From Armatimonadota bacterium (lineage in GTDB: Bacteria > Armatimonadota > Fimbriimonadia > Fimbriimonadales > Fimbriimonadaceae): a stretch of 64,000 nucleotides of DNA. Position numbers and translations under genes: made by a program. Location: assembly GCA_018268355.1 (NCBI GenBank), contig JAFDWR010000001.1, positions 831,858 to 895,857 on the forward strand, read 5' to 3'. The notes under the pieces were generated by a model, which saw only the letters and a program-made list of their open reading frames with translations, was not told the DNA's origin and made no database searches. Of the stretch, positions 43,093-51,897 are shown in pieces (the first letter of the stretch is position 1; each line of letters begins with the position of its first letter).

Positions 43093-44437
43093 CCAACAGG
43101 TCCCAAACCAGCTTGCCCAGCCCGAGCACGAGCATGGCCCGGAAACATCGGGGCCAAAGGTGATAGTGCTCAAACTGGTTGAAAAAGGCCATCGGTAGGA
43201 AGGCGAGCGTGCTGAGGATCAGCCCGCCGCGCACGAGGACCTTCTGGCGCCAACCGACCACAAAGGCGACAAGGCAGGCGACGACGCCGAGGATCTTCGC
43301 CCACATTCGCGGATCGAGGAGGATCTCGGGTCCAAGCTCGAACTGCTTGGCCACGAAGTAACCGTCACGCCCGGCGGGGAGAGCGTAGTCGAGCAGGCTC
43401 ATGATTGGCCCCGCGAGTCCGGTTCGGGTCTGTTGCTTCTGGTAGGCGCTCACCCCGCTCGGAAGCACCGCATGGCGCACCCAAAGGTAGGCCACGAGCA
43501 GGGCAAAGAAAACGCCGAGCAGCTTCCATCGCGGGCGGATGCCTTGGTAGCGCAAGAGAACGCCGCAAGCTACAAGGATGCCGGGAAGCATTACCGCTTG
43601 CTCGTAGCTGCCGAGCGCGAGGGCGGTGCTGATCGCGGCAAGGCCGAACCAGGCCCAAACGCCCTTCGGTTCACGCGCGACCACCGCCTCGCCCCGCGTC
43701 CGGCCCGGCGGGTCGAGTGGCGACGGCGCAGGTGCGGGATCGCGAGGTGCGCCAAGACGCTCAAAACGGCAATAGGCCGCACCCGCGATGAGGGCGAAGA
43801 CGGTCATCACCGAGGCGGTCCGACCCGGAATCCACGAGACGATGCGGAAGTTCAGCGGCTGGACCTCGTTCAGTTCGCCCAGCAACCGAACCGCAAGGCA
43901 GATCGCAAAGAACCCCAAGATCGGGGTGCCATACCGGCGCCAGGGCCCACCAACCTGGCCCGACGGTGGCCGTTGACGCTCGCGCCACCACGACAGCAGC
44001 GCGCCTACCACGACGAGCCCGATGAGAAACGGCAAAAGCGGCGAAGGGTCGATCGCCTGGGGCACTAGCCAGCTCGCGAGCAAAACCGCGCTTCCCGCCG
44101 CAGCCCAGGGCTCAGCGGTGAGTTCAGCGACGAACCAAGCCAGGAGTAGCACGCATAGACCGGCAAGGAGCGCATTGGTGAAAAGCCACCCCTTCGCGCT
44201 CGTTGGGTGGAGCGCATAGTCGGCCTGGAAAGCGAGGGTCGACACTGGGCGATAGAAGTGATTGCCGAGCGGCCAGTCGCCCTTAAAGTACGCCAAAGGG
44301 TCCTTGTTCTGGGCGAGGCTACGCACGGCGGCCTGGGTGTCGGTGTCGGCAAGCGCGGACGAATCCACGACCTGGGTGAAGACCACCCAAAAAGCAGCAA
44401 TCGCCGCGACGAGGCCGACGATCCACCACTTTTTCAT
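43016..44437 (-). CDS. polytopic membrane protein, glycosyltransferase-type (PMT/ArnT-like) fold guess
   Basis: A 473-residue protein with about ten hydrophobic segments. Near the N-terminus an extracytoplasmic segment (DTDTQAAVRSLAQNKDPLAYFKGDWPLGNHFYRPVS) has the layout of membrane glycosyltransferases that carry an acidic loop after helix 1, but the canonical acidic motif is not clear. The final 25 residues are Pro-rich. I cannot assign a function. Its 3' end overlaps pheT on the other strand by 77 bp, the longest such overlap in the window. Confidence 0.5.
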   Translation of the reverse strand: MKKWWIVGLVAAIAAFWVVFTQVVDSSALADTDTQAAVRSLAQNKDPLAYFKGDWPLGNHFYRPVSTLAFQADYALHPTSAKGWLFTNALLAGLCVLLLAWFVAELTAEPWAAAGSAVLLASWLVPQAIDPSPLLPFLIGLVVVGALLSWWRERQRPPSGQVGGPWRRYGTPILGFFAICLAVRLLGELNEVQPLNFRIVSWIPGRTASVMTVFALIAGAAYCRFERLGAPRDPAPAPSPLDPPGRTRGEAVVAREPKGVWAWFGLAAISTALALGSYEQAVMLPGILVACGVLLRYQGIRPRWKLLGVFFALLVAYLWVRHAVLPSGVSAYQKQQTRTGLAGPIMSLLDYALPAGRDGYFVAKQFELGPEILLDPRMWAKILGVVACLVAFVVGWRQKVLVRGGLILSTLAFLPMAFFNQFEHYHLWPRCFRAMLVLGLGKLVWDLLVTVWSPRGWQSPPRPDPEPGSPLHP

Positions 44438-44491
44438 GCCTCGGATTATGACTTGGGAACTCAGGCCCGACCAGGTAACTTATTAAACGAG

Positions 44492-45004
44492 ATGAAACTC
44501 CGCACCGCACTCCTGCTGACCGCCGGTCTTGCAACGATGGCGTTCGCCCAAGGCGACCCCTCCAGCAAGCTCATCGGCAAACCTGCTCCCAAGGTTAAGT
44601 ACACGACTTTCGATGGCAAGTCCACGACTCTCGCCGCTCACAAGGGCAAGGTCATCCTCCTCGACTTTTGGGCGACCTGGTGCGGTCCGTGCAAGGCGTC
44701 GATGCCCATGGTGCAGCGACTCGCGAAGCAGTTTGCGGGCAAGCAGGTCGTCGTCCTCGGCGTCTCGACCGGCGAAGAGATCAAGGATGCGATCGCCTAT
44801 GTCAAGAAGAACAAGTACACCTACAAATTCGGCGGCAACGGCGATGACCTCGCGACGGCGTTCGGCGTGAGCGGCATCCCCCAGCTCTACATCATCGACA
44901 AGACGGGCGTCGTCCGGATGGCAAAGACCGGCTTCAACCCTTCGGCTGAGAAGGCTGAAGAGAAGGAGCTCGCGACCGCGATCCTGAAGTACCTCGGCAA
45001 GTAA
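44492..45004 (+). CDS. TlpA/ResA-like exported thioredoxin
   Basis: A 170-residue protein with a signal peptide (MKLRTALLLTAGLATMAFAQ) and an AhpC/TSA-type thioredoxin fold. The active site is WCGPC in LLDFWATWCGPCKASMP, and the cis-proline loop is VSGIPQLYIID. Acts in the cell envelope to reduce or shuttle disulfides, for example in cytochrome c maturation. A strong terminator follows, so it is transcribed alone. The free DsbD-alpha-like protein at 21046 could be a partner. Confidence 0.88.
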   Translation: MKLRTALLLTAGLATMAFAQGDPSSKLIGKPAPKVKYTTFDGKSTTLAAHKGKVILLDFWATWCGPCKASMPMVQRLAKQFAGKQVVVLGVSTGEEIKDAIAYVKKNKYTYKFGGNGDDLATAFGVSGIPQLYIIDKTGVVRMAKTGFNPSAEKAEEKELATAILKYLGK

Positions 45005-45020
45005 GTCGCTTGCATAAGAA

Positions 45021-45056
45021 AGGGCGGCCACTCCAGCGAGTGGCCGCCCTTTTTGT
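45021..45056 (+). terminator. terminator behind the TlpA-like gene
   Basis: AGGGCGGCCACT-CCAGCG-AGTGGCCGCCCT stem with a run of five T residues, 17 bp after the stop codon. Confidence 0.9.
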
Positions 45057-45068
45057 TTGCGCCAGTGA

Positions 45069-46139
45069 TTAGCCGAGGCGGGTGACGATTGCCTGACCCA
45101 TTTCTTGGGTCGAAACCAGGCGAGTACCCTTTTCGAAGATGTCCGCCGTTCGAAGGCCAGCATCCAGGGTCTCTTCGACTGCCGCTTCAATCCGCGTCGC
45201 ACCTTCGTTGTCGCCAAAGGTGTAGCGAAGCATCATTGCGCCGCTCAGGATGGCCGCAATCGGGTTCGCGCGCTGCTGACCCGCAATGTCGGGCGCAGAG
45301 CCGTGGATCGGCTCATAGAGGCCAAACATGCCACCTTCGCGCATCGCGCTGAGCGAGGCCGACGGCAACAGGCCGAGCGAGCCGGTGATCATCGACGCCT
45401 CGTCGCTGAGGATGTCGCCAAACATGTTCTCGGTGAGGATGACGTCGAACTGCTGCGGGTTTCGCACCAGCTGCATCGCGCAGTTGTCGACGAGCATGTG
45501 GGTCACTTTGACGTCGGGGTTCTTCGCTGCCATGTCGGAGACGACTTCGCGCCAAAGCCGCGACGTCTCAAGCACGTTCGCCTTGTCCACGCTCACGATC
45601 TCGTGGCGACGAGTGCGGGCGATCATGAACGCCTGTTCGGCGATCCGCTCGACCTCGTGGACGGAATAGATGCACGTGTCCACCGCCGTCTTGCCGCCAT
45701 CGCGTCGTTCGCGGGGCTGGCCAAAGTAGATGCCGCCGGTCAGCTCGCGCATGACGACCATATCGACGAGGCCCGCCGCGCCCTTCAGCGGTGAGGCGTT
45801 CAGCAGGGGCTTCAGCGTCTTCGCGGGGCGAACATTGGCAAAGAGGTGGAGCTCGGCCCGCAGGGCAAGCAGCGCACCGACTTCGGGTCGAAGGTGGGCG
45901 GGTTCAACGTGATCCCACTTGGGACCACCGACCGCACCAAGCAGCACGGCGTCCGACTTCTTGCAGAGGTCGAGCGTCGAGGCAGGAAGCGGGTGTCCGC
46001 CGTCGTCGTAGGCCGCACCGCCTACCAGAGCGTCTTCAAATTCGAGGGTTGGGTCAACGGCGCGCAGCACTTTAACCGCTTCGGCGGTTACTTCGGGGCC
46101 AATTCCGTCTCCGGCCAACACGGCAACGTGTTTGGGCAT
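45069..46139 (-). CDS. leuB: 3-isopropylmalate dehydrogenase
   Basis: A 356-residue NAD-dependent decarboxylating dehydrogenase of leucine synthesis. Seen are [19 protein letters not shown] at the N-terminus, [11 protein letters not shown], the substrate Arg cluster [22 protein letters not shown], and the C-terminal metal/NAD site [14 protein letters not shown] and [11 protein letters not shown]. No leuA, leuC or leuD is nearby. A perfect TATAAT (minus strand, 46147-46152) sits seven bases before the ATG, so it should have its own leaderless promoter although it lies 8 bp behind dus. Confidence 0.96.
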   Translation of the reverse strand: MPKHVAVLAGDGIGPEVTAEAVKVLRAVDPTLEFEDALVGGAAYDDGGHPLPASTLDLCKKSDAVLLGAVGGPKWDHVEPAHLRPEVGALLALRAELHLFANVRPAKTLKPLLNASPLKGAAGLVDMVVMRELTGGIYFGQPRERRDGGKTAVDTCIYSVHEVERIAEQAFMIARTRRHEIVSVDKANVLETSRLWREVVSDMAAKNPDVKVTHMLVDNCAMQLVRNPQQFDVILTENMFGDILSDEASMITGSLGLLPSASLSAMREGGMFGLYEPIHGSAPDIAGQQRANPIAAILSGAMMLRYTFGDNEGATRIEAAVEETLDAGLRTADIFEKGTRLVSTQEMGQAIVTRLG

Positions 46140-46152
46140 GGCGCAAATTATA
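46137..46152 (-). promoter_or_regulatory. leuB -10 box with adjacent start codon
   Basis: TATAAT then TTGCGCC then ATG on the minus strand. The -10 element is within the last bases of the dus gene (stop at 46148). There is no recognisable -35 hexamer 17 bp upstream. Confidence 0.65.
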
Positions 46153-47170
46153 CAGGTCGCGCGAGACTTGCCGCGAACCCTCGCAGCTTGTTTTCATATT
46201 CGTCGTAGCTCGACGACTTCGTCAGGCTCTCGCGGAGCACCGCCGCGCCCTGCACGCCCTTGATGTAAAGCGGGATTTGGCCCCGGAGCGCGCGGCAAGC
46301 GCGAAGTTCGCCCTGGGCGGGGTCGGCGAGCTGTTCGTGTTCGATGAGCAGCCGCAGATGGCGCAGAGCGGTCTCGATTCGCTCATCGAGGGTGGGATCA
46401 GGCGGGGTAGCGTGGCCCATGATCGCGGCGTGGATCTTTTGGAGTGCCCACGGGTTGCTGATCGCAGCACGACCGACCATCACGCCGTCGCACCCGGTCT
46501 CGCGCAGCATCTTGAGAGCGTCGTCGGGGGTCTTCACGTCGCCGTTGCCGATGAGCGGCACGGTGACCACGTCGCGGAGCCGTTTGATCAGGTCCCAATC
46601 GGCCTCGCCTTCAAAGCCCTGCTTCGCAAAGCGGGCATGGAGGGTGAGCATCTGCGCGCCTGCGTCCTGGAACCGGCGGGCAAGGTCGGGCGCGGCAAAC
46701 AGGGAGTAATCCCAGCCCGCGCGCACCTTCACCGTCACCGGCACCTTCACCGCCCTCACCACCGACTTGACGATCAATTCCGCGAGGTCGGGATCTTTCA
46801 GCAGGGCGGCCCCCGAGCCGGTTCGGCAAACCTTCGGCACCCAGCAGCCCATGTTAATGTCGATGATGTCGGCCCCCATTTCCTCGGCAATCACCGCGGT
46901 TTCCGCCATGATCTCGGGCTCGCCGCCAAAGATCTGGATCGCCAAGGGCTGCTCGTCGGGGTGGACGCGCATCTTGTGCTTGGATTTCGCCGCACCGTAG
47001 TGCACCGCCATCGCGGAGACGAACTCGGTGAACATCAGGCCGGGTCGACCGATCTCCTTCGCGATGAGGCGAAAGGCGAGGTTGCTGACGTCCTCCATCG
47101 GGGCGAGGACAAGCCGGTTGTCGACCGCCACTCCACCCACGGTGAATCCGGTGTGGAGCGGCTTGGACAT
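46148..47170 (-). CDS. dus: tRNA-dihydrouridine synthase
   Basis: A 340-residue flavoenzyme that reduces uridines in tRNA. The FMN TIM barrel is marked by [30 protein letters not shown] and the catalytic-cysteine region [22 protein letters not shown], with [12 protein letters not shown] and [11 protein letters not shown]. The cysteine region reads [13 protein letters not shown], close to the usual GCPxKKVxxRGxGA but with Trp-Val inserted in place of Pro, still keeping the cysteine. Next in order on the minus strand are the paralogue-A protein upstream and leuB downstream. Confidence 0.93.
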   Translation of the reverse strand: MSKPLHTGFTVGGVAVDNRLVLAPMEDVSNLAFRLIAKEIGRPGLMFTEFVSAMAVHYGAAKSKHKMRVHPDEQPLAIQIFGGEPEIMAETAVIAEEMGADIIDINMGCWVPKVCRTGSGAALLKDPDLAELIVKSVVRAVKVPVTVKVRAGWDYSLFAAPDLARRFQDAGAQMLTLHARFAKQGFEGEADWDLIKRLRDVVTVPLIGNGDVKTPDDALKMLRETGCDGVMVGRAAISNPWALQKIHAAIMGHATPPDPTLDERIETALRHLRLLIEHEQLADPAQGELRACRALRGQIPLYIKGVQGAAVLRESLTKSSSYDEYENKLRGFAASLARPV

Positions 47171-47194
47171 GGAGGCTATTTTGACATAGCGCGT

Positions 47195-48148
47195 CTAGGG
47201 GGCCCTGAGGAGTTCGCCAAGGGCGTAACGCTTAAGCAGAATGCGCGGCCTTCGGTTCTTGAATGACCAAGGACTCTCTCGTGGAAGAAGCGCCTCGACT
47301 TGCCACTCGATCGCTTGGATCTCGACTTCCTTCGCAAGAGCTTTCGCCGGTCGGCGGGGATCGACGGTTCGGCAGACCGCATTTTGGAGCATCGGAGGCA
47401 GGCTCGCCGCCGAGAGCGGGAAGTCTTCGCTGAGACCTTGGAACGACTTGTTCGCCCGGACCGCCGCCCGCAGCTTTGTCTCGAATTCCTTTTCTCGGGC
47501 AGACCAATGTTGGTCGCGCCAAACGCCGTAGGCGTGGTCAAACATGTCGTTCACCTGGTCCAAGTCGTAGTTCAAGATGTTGAAGTCATGCCAAACCTGG
47601 CGGGGTCGTTGCTCTTCGCGTACCGGTGGGTTGAAGATCACGGCGGGACCCGCGCCGGATTTGAACCAGTCGAACCGGAACCCGCGGGTGATCGGACTTC
47701 CCTTCCCACGGCGCTTGAATCGGATCACGAGGTGGGTTTCCATTTCGATCTCGGGATTGGCGTGGACGTTTTCTTCAGGGAGCCCGCCGGCTTGACGGGC
47801 GACTTCCTCTGAGAAATCCACCCATGCTTCCTCGGGGAGCTGTTTGAGCTTTAGCTTGGTGCGGCCGGTTCGTCTTGCCACCTCGGCGAACACGATGCGG
47901 AAATCGGCGGAAGTGCAGACAAAGGTGGGATCGAGCAGCAAGTCCCAGCCGCCGCGGTTGATGTAGGTCACGCCAATTCGCTTCGCTTCTTTGGCGACGT
48001 CCTTGTCCAAAACCGTGTGGACCAGCGGCGCGGTGAAGCCGTCGTCTTCGCGCCGACTCCACAAGGCGCGGAACCGCTCGGACGGCCCTTCCTTGACCGG
48101 CGCCCGGGAATACGGAAACAGCATGAGGAAGACGAGTTCACTGAGCAT
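47195..48148 (-). CDS. unknown secreted family, member A
   Basis: A 317-residue protein with a hydrophobic N-terminus (MLSELVFLMLFPYS). It is related to the tandem proteins at 51898 and 52882. Shared features in order: one conserved Cys with following aliphatic segment (FVCTSADFRIVFAEV), an aromatic W-x-x-x-W element in a helix (YGVWRDQHWSAREKEF), a charged stretch, then LPPML and a final beta-rich IEWQVEALL...NRRPRILLKRYALGEL. Function unknown. GGAAAG precedes the ATG at 48148. It lies 24 bp before dus on the same strand. Confidence 0.55.
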   Translation of the reverse strand: MLSELVFLMLFPYSRAPVKEGPSERFRALWSRREDDGFTAPLVHTVLDKDVAKEAKRIGVTYINRGGWDLLLDPTFVCTSADFRIVFAEVARRTGRTKLKLKQLPEEAWVDFSEEVARQAGGLPEENVHANPEIEMETHLVIRFKRRGKGSPITRGFRFDWFKSGAGPAVIFNPPVREEQRPRQVWHDFNILNYDLDQVNDMFDHAYGVWRDQHWSAREKEFETKLRAAVRANKSFQGLSEDFPLSAASLPPMLQNAVCRTVDPRRPAKALAKEVEIQAIEWQVEALLPRESPWSFKNRRPRILLKRYALGELLRAP

Positions 48149-48201
48149 CAGCTTTCCGACTTTCGCGATAATCGGACCGGCGGCCCGTTGGGTTTTGCAA
48201 C

Positions 48202-48236
48202 AAAAAGGCGCGGGCACTGGTTCCGGTGCCCGCGCC
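48202..48236 (-). terminator. terminator behind the GntR-prepilin-lipoprotein operon
   Basis: Eleven-bp stem (GGCGCGGGCAC / GTGCCCGCGCC, 48207-48236) followed on the minus strand by TTTTTG, 14 bp after the lipoprotein stop. Confidence 0.9.
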
Positions 48237-48249
48237 ATCGGTCAAGGTC

Positions 48250-48435
48250 TTACTGACCCGGCTTCATGCCAGGGGTTGGGCCCTTTTCTTCGCCACCCTT
48301 GGGGGCGCCGCCGCCAGGAGGGCCATCATAGTCCCCCTTTTGGACCTTTTGACCTTCCTTGCTCTCTTGCGAACCGCAACCCGTCAGGGCCACCGAGCAC
48401 GCAAGGACAACGGCGAGAATTCCAATCCACTTCAT
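48250..48435 (-). CDS. small lipoprotein
   Basis: A 61-residue product with a lipoprotein signal (MKWIGILAVVLACSVALTGC; LTGC lipobox at 17-20). The mature part is about 40 residues of Gly, Pro and Lys with no fold. The start follows the prepilin-like gene's stop by 4 bp, so translation is coupled. In this organism group small lipoproteins commonly accompany these prepilin-like proteins, but their function is unknown. Confidence 0.75.
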   Translation of the reverse strand: MKWIGILAVVLACSVALTGCGSQESKEGQKVQKGDYDGPPGGGAPKGGEEKGPTPGMKPGQ

Positions 48436-48439
48436 TGGC

Positions 48440-49237
48440 TTAGAATCCAATCGACGCGCTGTCGTAGCCAGCAGGGCAGATGCCGGTCGTGGTGGCCTCG
48501 GGCTTGGTCGTTGCCTTCACAAAGAAGCCAGCGTAGAGTCCGGACGGCACTCCGCCTTGGTCGCCGCGACCCACGAGCTTGCTGTACTTGGCACTGCCAT
48601 CGGCGAACGCGAAGTTCGTGCCGCCGTTATAGCCTGCCGATTCGACCGGAGTGTGGCCACCCCAGAAGTCGTAGCCCCAACCGCTCGCTCGGGTCGAGAT
48701 GTTCCAGTACATGCCAGCAACGCCGTTCACGATCTGGCAGGAGTTCCAGTTGTACCAATTCTGGCTCGGGCCAAGGAGAACGGTATTCGCCACGAGCGGG
48801 ATCGCGGTTTGCGAGGTGATCGCGCCGCCATCGTGCTTGGCGATGTACGTGTTGTAGGTGTAGGTGACGCGGTAGATGCGGGTGGGGTCAGCATCCGCAA
48901 AGTTCAGCGCGCCCGGTCGCCAGAAGGTTGGGTCGCGGTAAAGACCGACGGTGTTCGAAGGGTCGCCCATGATGCCGCGGTTCTTCACGTAAGGCTGGAC
49001 TCGGTCCGCCCAGTGCTGGCTGTTGTTACCGGCGAAGGCAGGGATGACGAGGTAGAAGTCGTCGTAATCCGTGATGTACATCAGGGTTGCGGTCGACAGC
49101 TGCTTCATCTGGTTCAGGTCGTTGGTTTTCTTGGCCGCTTGCTTGGCCTGAGCAAACACAGGGAAGAGGATCGCTGCGAGGATCGCGATGATCGCGATAA
49201 CCACGAGCAATTCAATCAAAGTAAAGGCTTTTTTCAT
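48440..49237 (-). CDS. prepilin-type secreted protein (H-X9-DG family)
   Basis: A 265-residue protein with the prepilin leader [19 protein letters not shown] and stalk [13 protein letters not shown], followed by a large outer domain ending in FAFADGSAKYSKL. The 'FWGGHTPVESAGYNGGTNFAFADG' area contains the H-X9-DG type motif of this secreted family. It is the second gene of the GntR operon (12 bp after the regulator's stop) and precedes the lipoprotein. Possibly a sugar-regulated surface protein. Confidence 0.88.
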   Translation of the reverse strand: MKKAFTLIELLVVIAIIAILAAILFPVFAQAKQAAKKTNDLNQMKQLSTATLMYITDYDDFYLVIPAFAGNNSQHWADRVQPYVKNRGIMGDPSNTVGLYRDPTFWRPGALNFADADPTRIYRVTYTYNTYIAKHDGGAITSQTAIPLVANTVLLGPSQNWYNWNSCQIVNGVAGMYWNISTRASGWGYDFWGGHTPVESAGYNGGTNFAFADGSAKYSKLVGRGDQGGVPSGLYAGFFVKATTKPEATTTGICPAGYDSASIGF

Positions 49238-49249
49238 GGCTTTTCTGAA

Positions 49250-50353
49250 TTAATGGCTATGGGGGCGGGGAGCGGCCGTGCTCTTACGCACGATCAGCTC
49301 GGGACGACAGAGGGCTGCCCTTGGGGTTGCCAAGGGGTTTTCACAAAGACGGGTGATCTCGTCCATCGCTCGCTTCACCATCTCGGTGAACGGCTGGACG
49401 ACGGTGGAAAGCGCCACCGGCGACGCGGCGAGGAATCCCGGATCATCGAAGGTGACGAGCGATGCGCCCTCGGGGATCGACCGGCCGCCGCTACCGGCGA
49501 GGTGGCAGATCTGAAGGGCGATGATGGGACCGCCCACGACGAGCGCGGTCGGAGGGTTGTTCTCGCCAAGCCTTGCGCGGATCGAGTCTTTGGCCTCGGC
49601 GCTGAGCTCGGTTGCGTCGGCGGACCAGGGGTGAACGAAGGTCTCCGCTCCTGGGCAGATCCCCATCGCGGTGGTGTAGCCGCGCAGTCGGTCGATTGAG
49701 TTCGCGTCGTTCGGACAAGCGCCGATGAAGTCGATGCGGCGGTGGCCCATTTCAGTGAGGTGTTGGACCGCCATCGCCGCCGCAAGCACGTTATCGCTGT
49801 CTATACAGGAGAATTCGGTCCCGGGCCAGGTCGATCCAAGGAGGACCATCGGATGGCCAGAGGCACCCAGTTCGGCGAGCGCCCGCACGTACGGCTGGGG
49901 CGGATTGATGACCACGAGGCCATCGAATCCATCCGCGAGCGAGGGGTCCTGGACGAGGTTTTGGAGTCGAATCAGGTCGGTTTGGCAACCATGCTCGGCG
50001 GCGCCACCCACGAGGCCAAAGTAGAGCGATCCGAAGTAGTAATTGTTGATCGCGCCCTGAAGGTCTTCGGCGATGACGATGCCGATTTTGAGCTTGGTTT
50101 CGGCTCCACGGTCGGCGACAAAGGTTCCCTTGCCCTTCACCCGCTCCAGCCAGCCGTCTTGGACCAGGCTGACGAGCACCTTGTTCAGGGTCATTCGGCT
50201 CACGCCGAGCTGGTCGGCCCACTCTGGCTCGGCGGGGAGCTTGTCCCCTGCGGCGAGCTCGCCGTCGCGCAAGACTTCCAAAATGCGGCTGCGAATCAGC
50301 AGGTGAACCGGCTGATTCGAGTCTCGTGGCACGGGTGAGCACAGCTTCGTCAT
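49250..50353 (-). CDS. GntR-type DNA-binding / LacI-type sensor hybrid regulator (AraR-like)
   Basis: A 367-residue transcription regulator. Residues about 10-80 form a GntR winged helix (LLIRSRILEVLRDGELAAGDKLPAEPEWADQLGVSRMTLNKVLVSLVQDGWL). From about 90 onward the fold is a LacI/periplasmic-binding sensor (KIGIVIAEDL, FDGLVVI, HRRIDFIGA, ALVVGGP, LVTFDDPGF). Same combination as Bacillus AraR, which responds to arabinose. The ligand here is probably a sugar. A perfect 20-bp palindrome 37 bp upstream is a good operator. It heads an operon with prepilin-like and lipoprotein genes. Confidence 0.9.
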   Translation of the reverse strand: MTKLCSPVPRDSNQPVHLLIRSRILEVLRDGELAAGDKLPAEPEWADQLGVSRMTLNKVLVSLVQDGWLERVKGKGTFVADRGAETKLKIGIVIAEDLQGAINNYYFGSLYFGLVGGAAEHGCQTDLIRLQNLVQDPSLADGFDGLVVINPPQPYVRALAELGASGHPMVLLGSTWPGTEFSCIDSDNVLAAAMAVQHLTEMGHRRIDFIGACPNDANSIDRLRGYTTAMGICPGAETFVHPWSADATELSAEAKDSIRARLGENNPPTALVVGGPIIALQICHLAGSGGRSIPEGASLVTFDDPGFLAASPVALSTVVQPFTEMVKRAMDEITRLCENPLATPRAALCRPELIVRKSTAAPRPHSH

Positions 50354-50389
50354 TGAATTCTGTGCAACCACTATACGACGGTTTTCCAA

Positions 50390-50409
50390 AAATGTGTATA
50401 GACACATTT
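50390..50409. promoter_or_regulatory. GntR-type operator palindrome between divergent genes
   Basis: AAATGTGT-ATAG-ACACATTT is a perfect 8+4+8 inverted repeat between the regulator (start 50353) and the HExxH protein gene (start 50443). Bacillus AraR binds ATTTGTACGTACAAAT, similar in size and A/T-flanked style. A -10-like TATAGT for the regulator lies just downstream on the minus strand (50370-50375). Autoregulation and control of the divergent gene are likely. Confidence 0.75.
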
Positions 50410-50442
50410 CAAAATTTTTCCGGGCACTCGGCGGGCGGCAAG

Positions 50443-51888
50443 ATGCGTAAGGGTCGGCAAATGTTGGCTTCCGTGCTCCTTGCTCTCCAGGTTCCGACCG
50501 CGGCCTTTGAAGTCCGCAGTCCAGCGTTTGGCAACCTGACCTATCAGCTTGATGTCGTTGCTGGGCTCCTTCCTTGGGAGAACCCGGCTGCATACAAGGC
50601 ACTTTGGGACAAGGAGTTCCTTGCTACCGCGGAAGACAAGGCGGCACTCGACAGTTGGCGGCGAGCCCGCGCGGTTCGGCAACCGGCGCGAAAGCCCGGC
50701 GGCGTGAACTTCCCTCTCGAAGATCTCTCGGTGCGGAACGACCCCGACAATGCCGCCCGCGGTGCGGGATTTGAGGCGAGCGATCCCACCGACTATGCGG
50801 GCCGGATGAAACCGCTTGTGGGCGACAAGCAGTCCGAAGAGCTACTCCGCGTGGCCAATCGGTTCTGGCCGAAGTTCTGCGCATGGTGGGACAAGGAGGC
50901 CAAGGCGCCTTCGGAAGTGTTCCGCGAGAAGATGGCCAAGCTGCTCGAGCGGCCCAAGATCACCGATACGGTGGCGCAGTTCATGGCGTTCTATAAGCCC
51001 GAGCGAGCTGCGAAAGGTCCGCTAAAGTTCGTGATGCTCTTCAAGCCGGGCAGCGCTACTGGCGACAGCTCTGGCCAGCAGCTCGGACCCTATTCCGTCG
51101 TCCAATTCCGGGCGGGCGAAGACCCCAACCAGCGGGTGGACATTGTCCTCCACGAGCTGTGTCACTACCTTTACAACAGCGGTCCGCTTTCCGCTCATGC
51201 GCGGCTGCAACAGGACTTTTTGGACTCTAAGCAGCCGGGCGCAATCCCCTGTTTCAACCTCCTCGATGAGGCCCTCGCTACCGCGCTCGGCAACGGCGTT
51301 CTCGTGAGCAGGCTCATGAAGCCAGAAGGCTTTGCCCAGTACCTCGCCGCCCCAATGTCGTTCTATGGCCGGCCGGACATTGATGGCGCGGCGAAGGCGA
51401 CCTTTGGCTGGATCCGCGATTGGCTGGCAAGCGGCAAATCGCTCTTTGCACCGGGTTTTGCCGAGAGTTACATCACGGCGGCGCGCCAGCGGCTCGGCGC
51501 TGACCTGGAACGGCCGATGGCGTACTTCTCGCGCATGTTTCTGATTCAAGACAAGGCGTTTGGCCCTGCCCCGCTCATGAGTGTCCGAAACGAATTGAGC
51601 GTCGCGAGCCTTTCGGCGTCGATGACCGATTTTCAGGGCACGGAGGCTGCCTCGTCGTTGAAGGCGAATCCGAACATGCCGACCTTGGTGCTCGTCACCC
51701 CCCAGCACGCCTCGCGGGTGGAGGCCTTGGGCCTTGGGATCAAGAAGCCGCTTTCGCCGGGCGTTTTTTGTGCTTGGCGCAACCGCTGGACCCCGGCGGT
51801 GGTGATCGTCGCCGGGTCGCAGACGGAGGCAGATCGGTTGGTGGCGGAGCTTGCGCGGATGCCGGATTTCAAGGCGTTCAAGGGCTGA
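50443..51888 (+). CDS. secreted HExxH metalloprotease-like protein
   Basis: A 481-residue protein with a signal peptide (MRKGRQMLASVLLALQVPTAAF). The motif VLHELCHYLYN places HELCH at 237-241, with a possible third ligand in LLDEALATALGN (Glu276). This is a gluzincin-type arrangement, so zinc-dependent peptidase activity is plausible but unproven. The rest is helical; no known family was recognised. It is transcribed away from the GntR/LacI-type regulator with the palindrome between them, so it may be regulated by it. Confidence 0.65.
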   Translation: MRKGRQMLASVLLALQVPTAAFEVRSPAFGNLTYQLDVVAGLLPWENPAAYKALWDKEFLATAEDKAALDSWRRARAVRQPARKPGGVNFPLEDLSVRNDPDNAARGAGFEASDPTDYAGRMKPLVGDKQSEELLRVANRFWPKFCAWWDKEAKAPSEVFREKMAKLLERPKITDTVAQFMAFYKPERAAKGPLKFVMLFKPGSATGDSSGQQLGPYSVVQFRAGEDPNQRVDIVLHELCHYLYNSGPLSAHARLQQDFLDSKQPGAIPCFNLLDEALATALGNGVLVSRLMKPEGFAQYLAAPMSFYGRPDIDGAAKATFGWIRDWLASGKSLFAPGFAESYITAARQRLGADLERPMAYFSRMFLIQDKAFGPAPLMSVRNELSVASLSASMTDFQGTEAASSLKANPNMPTLVLVTPQHASRVEALGLGIKKPLSPGVFCAWRNRWTPAVVIVAGSQTEADRLVAELARMPDFKAFKG

Positions 51889-51897
51889 GGCTTAAGT

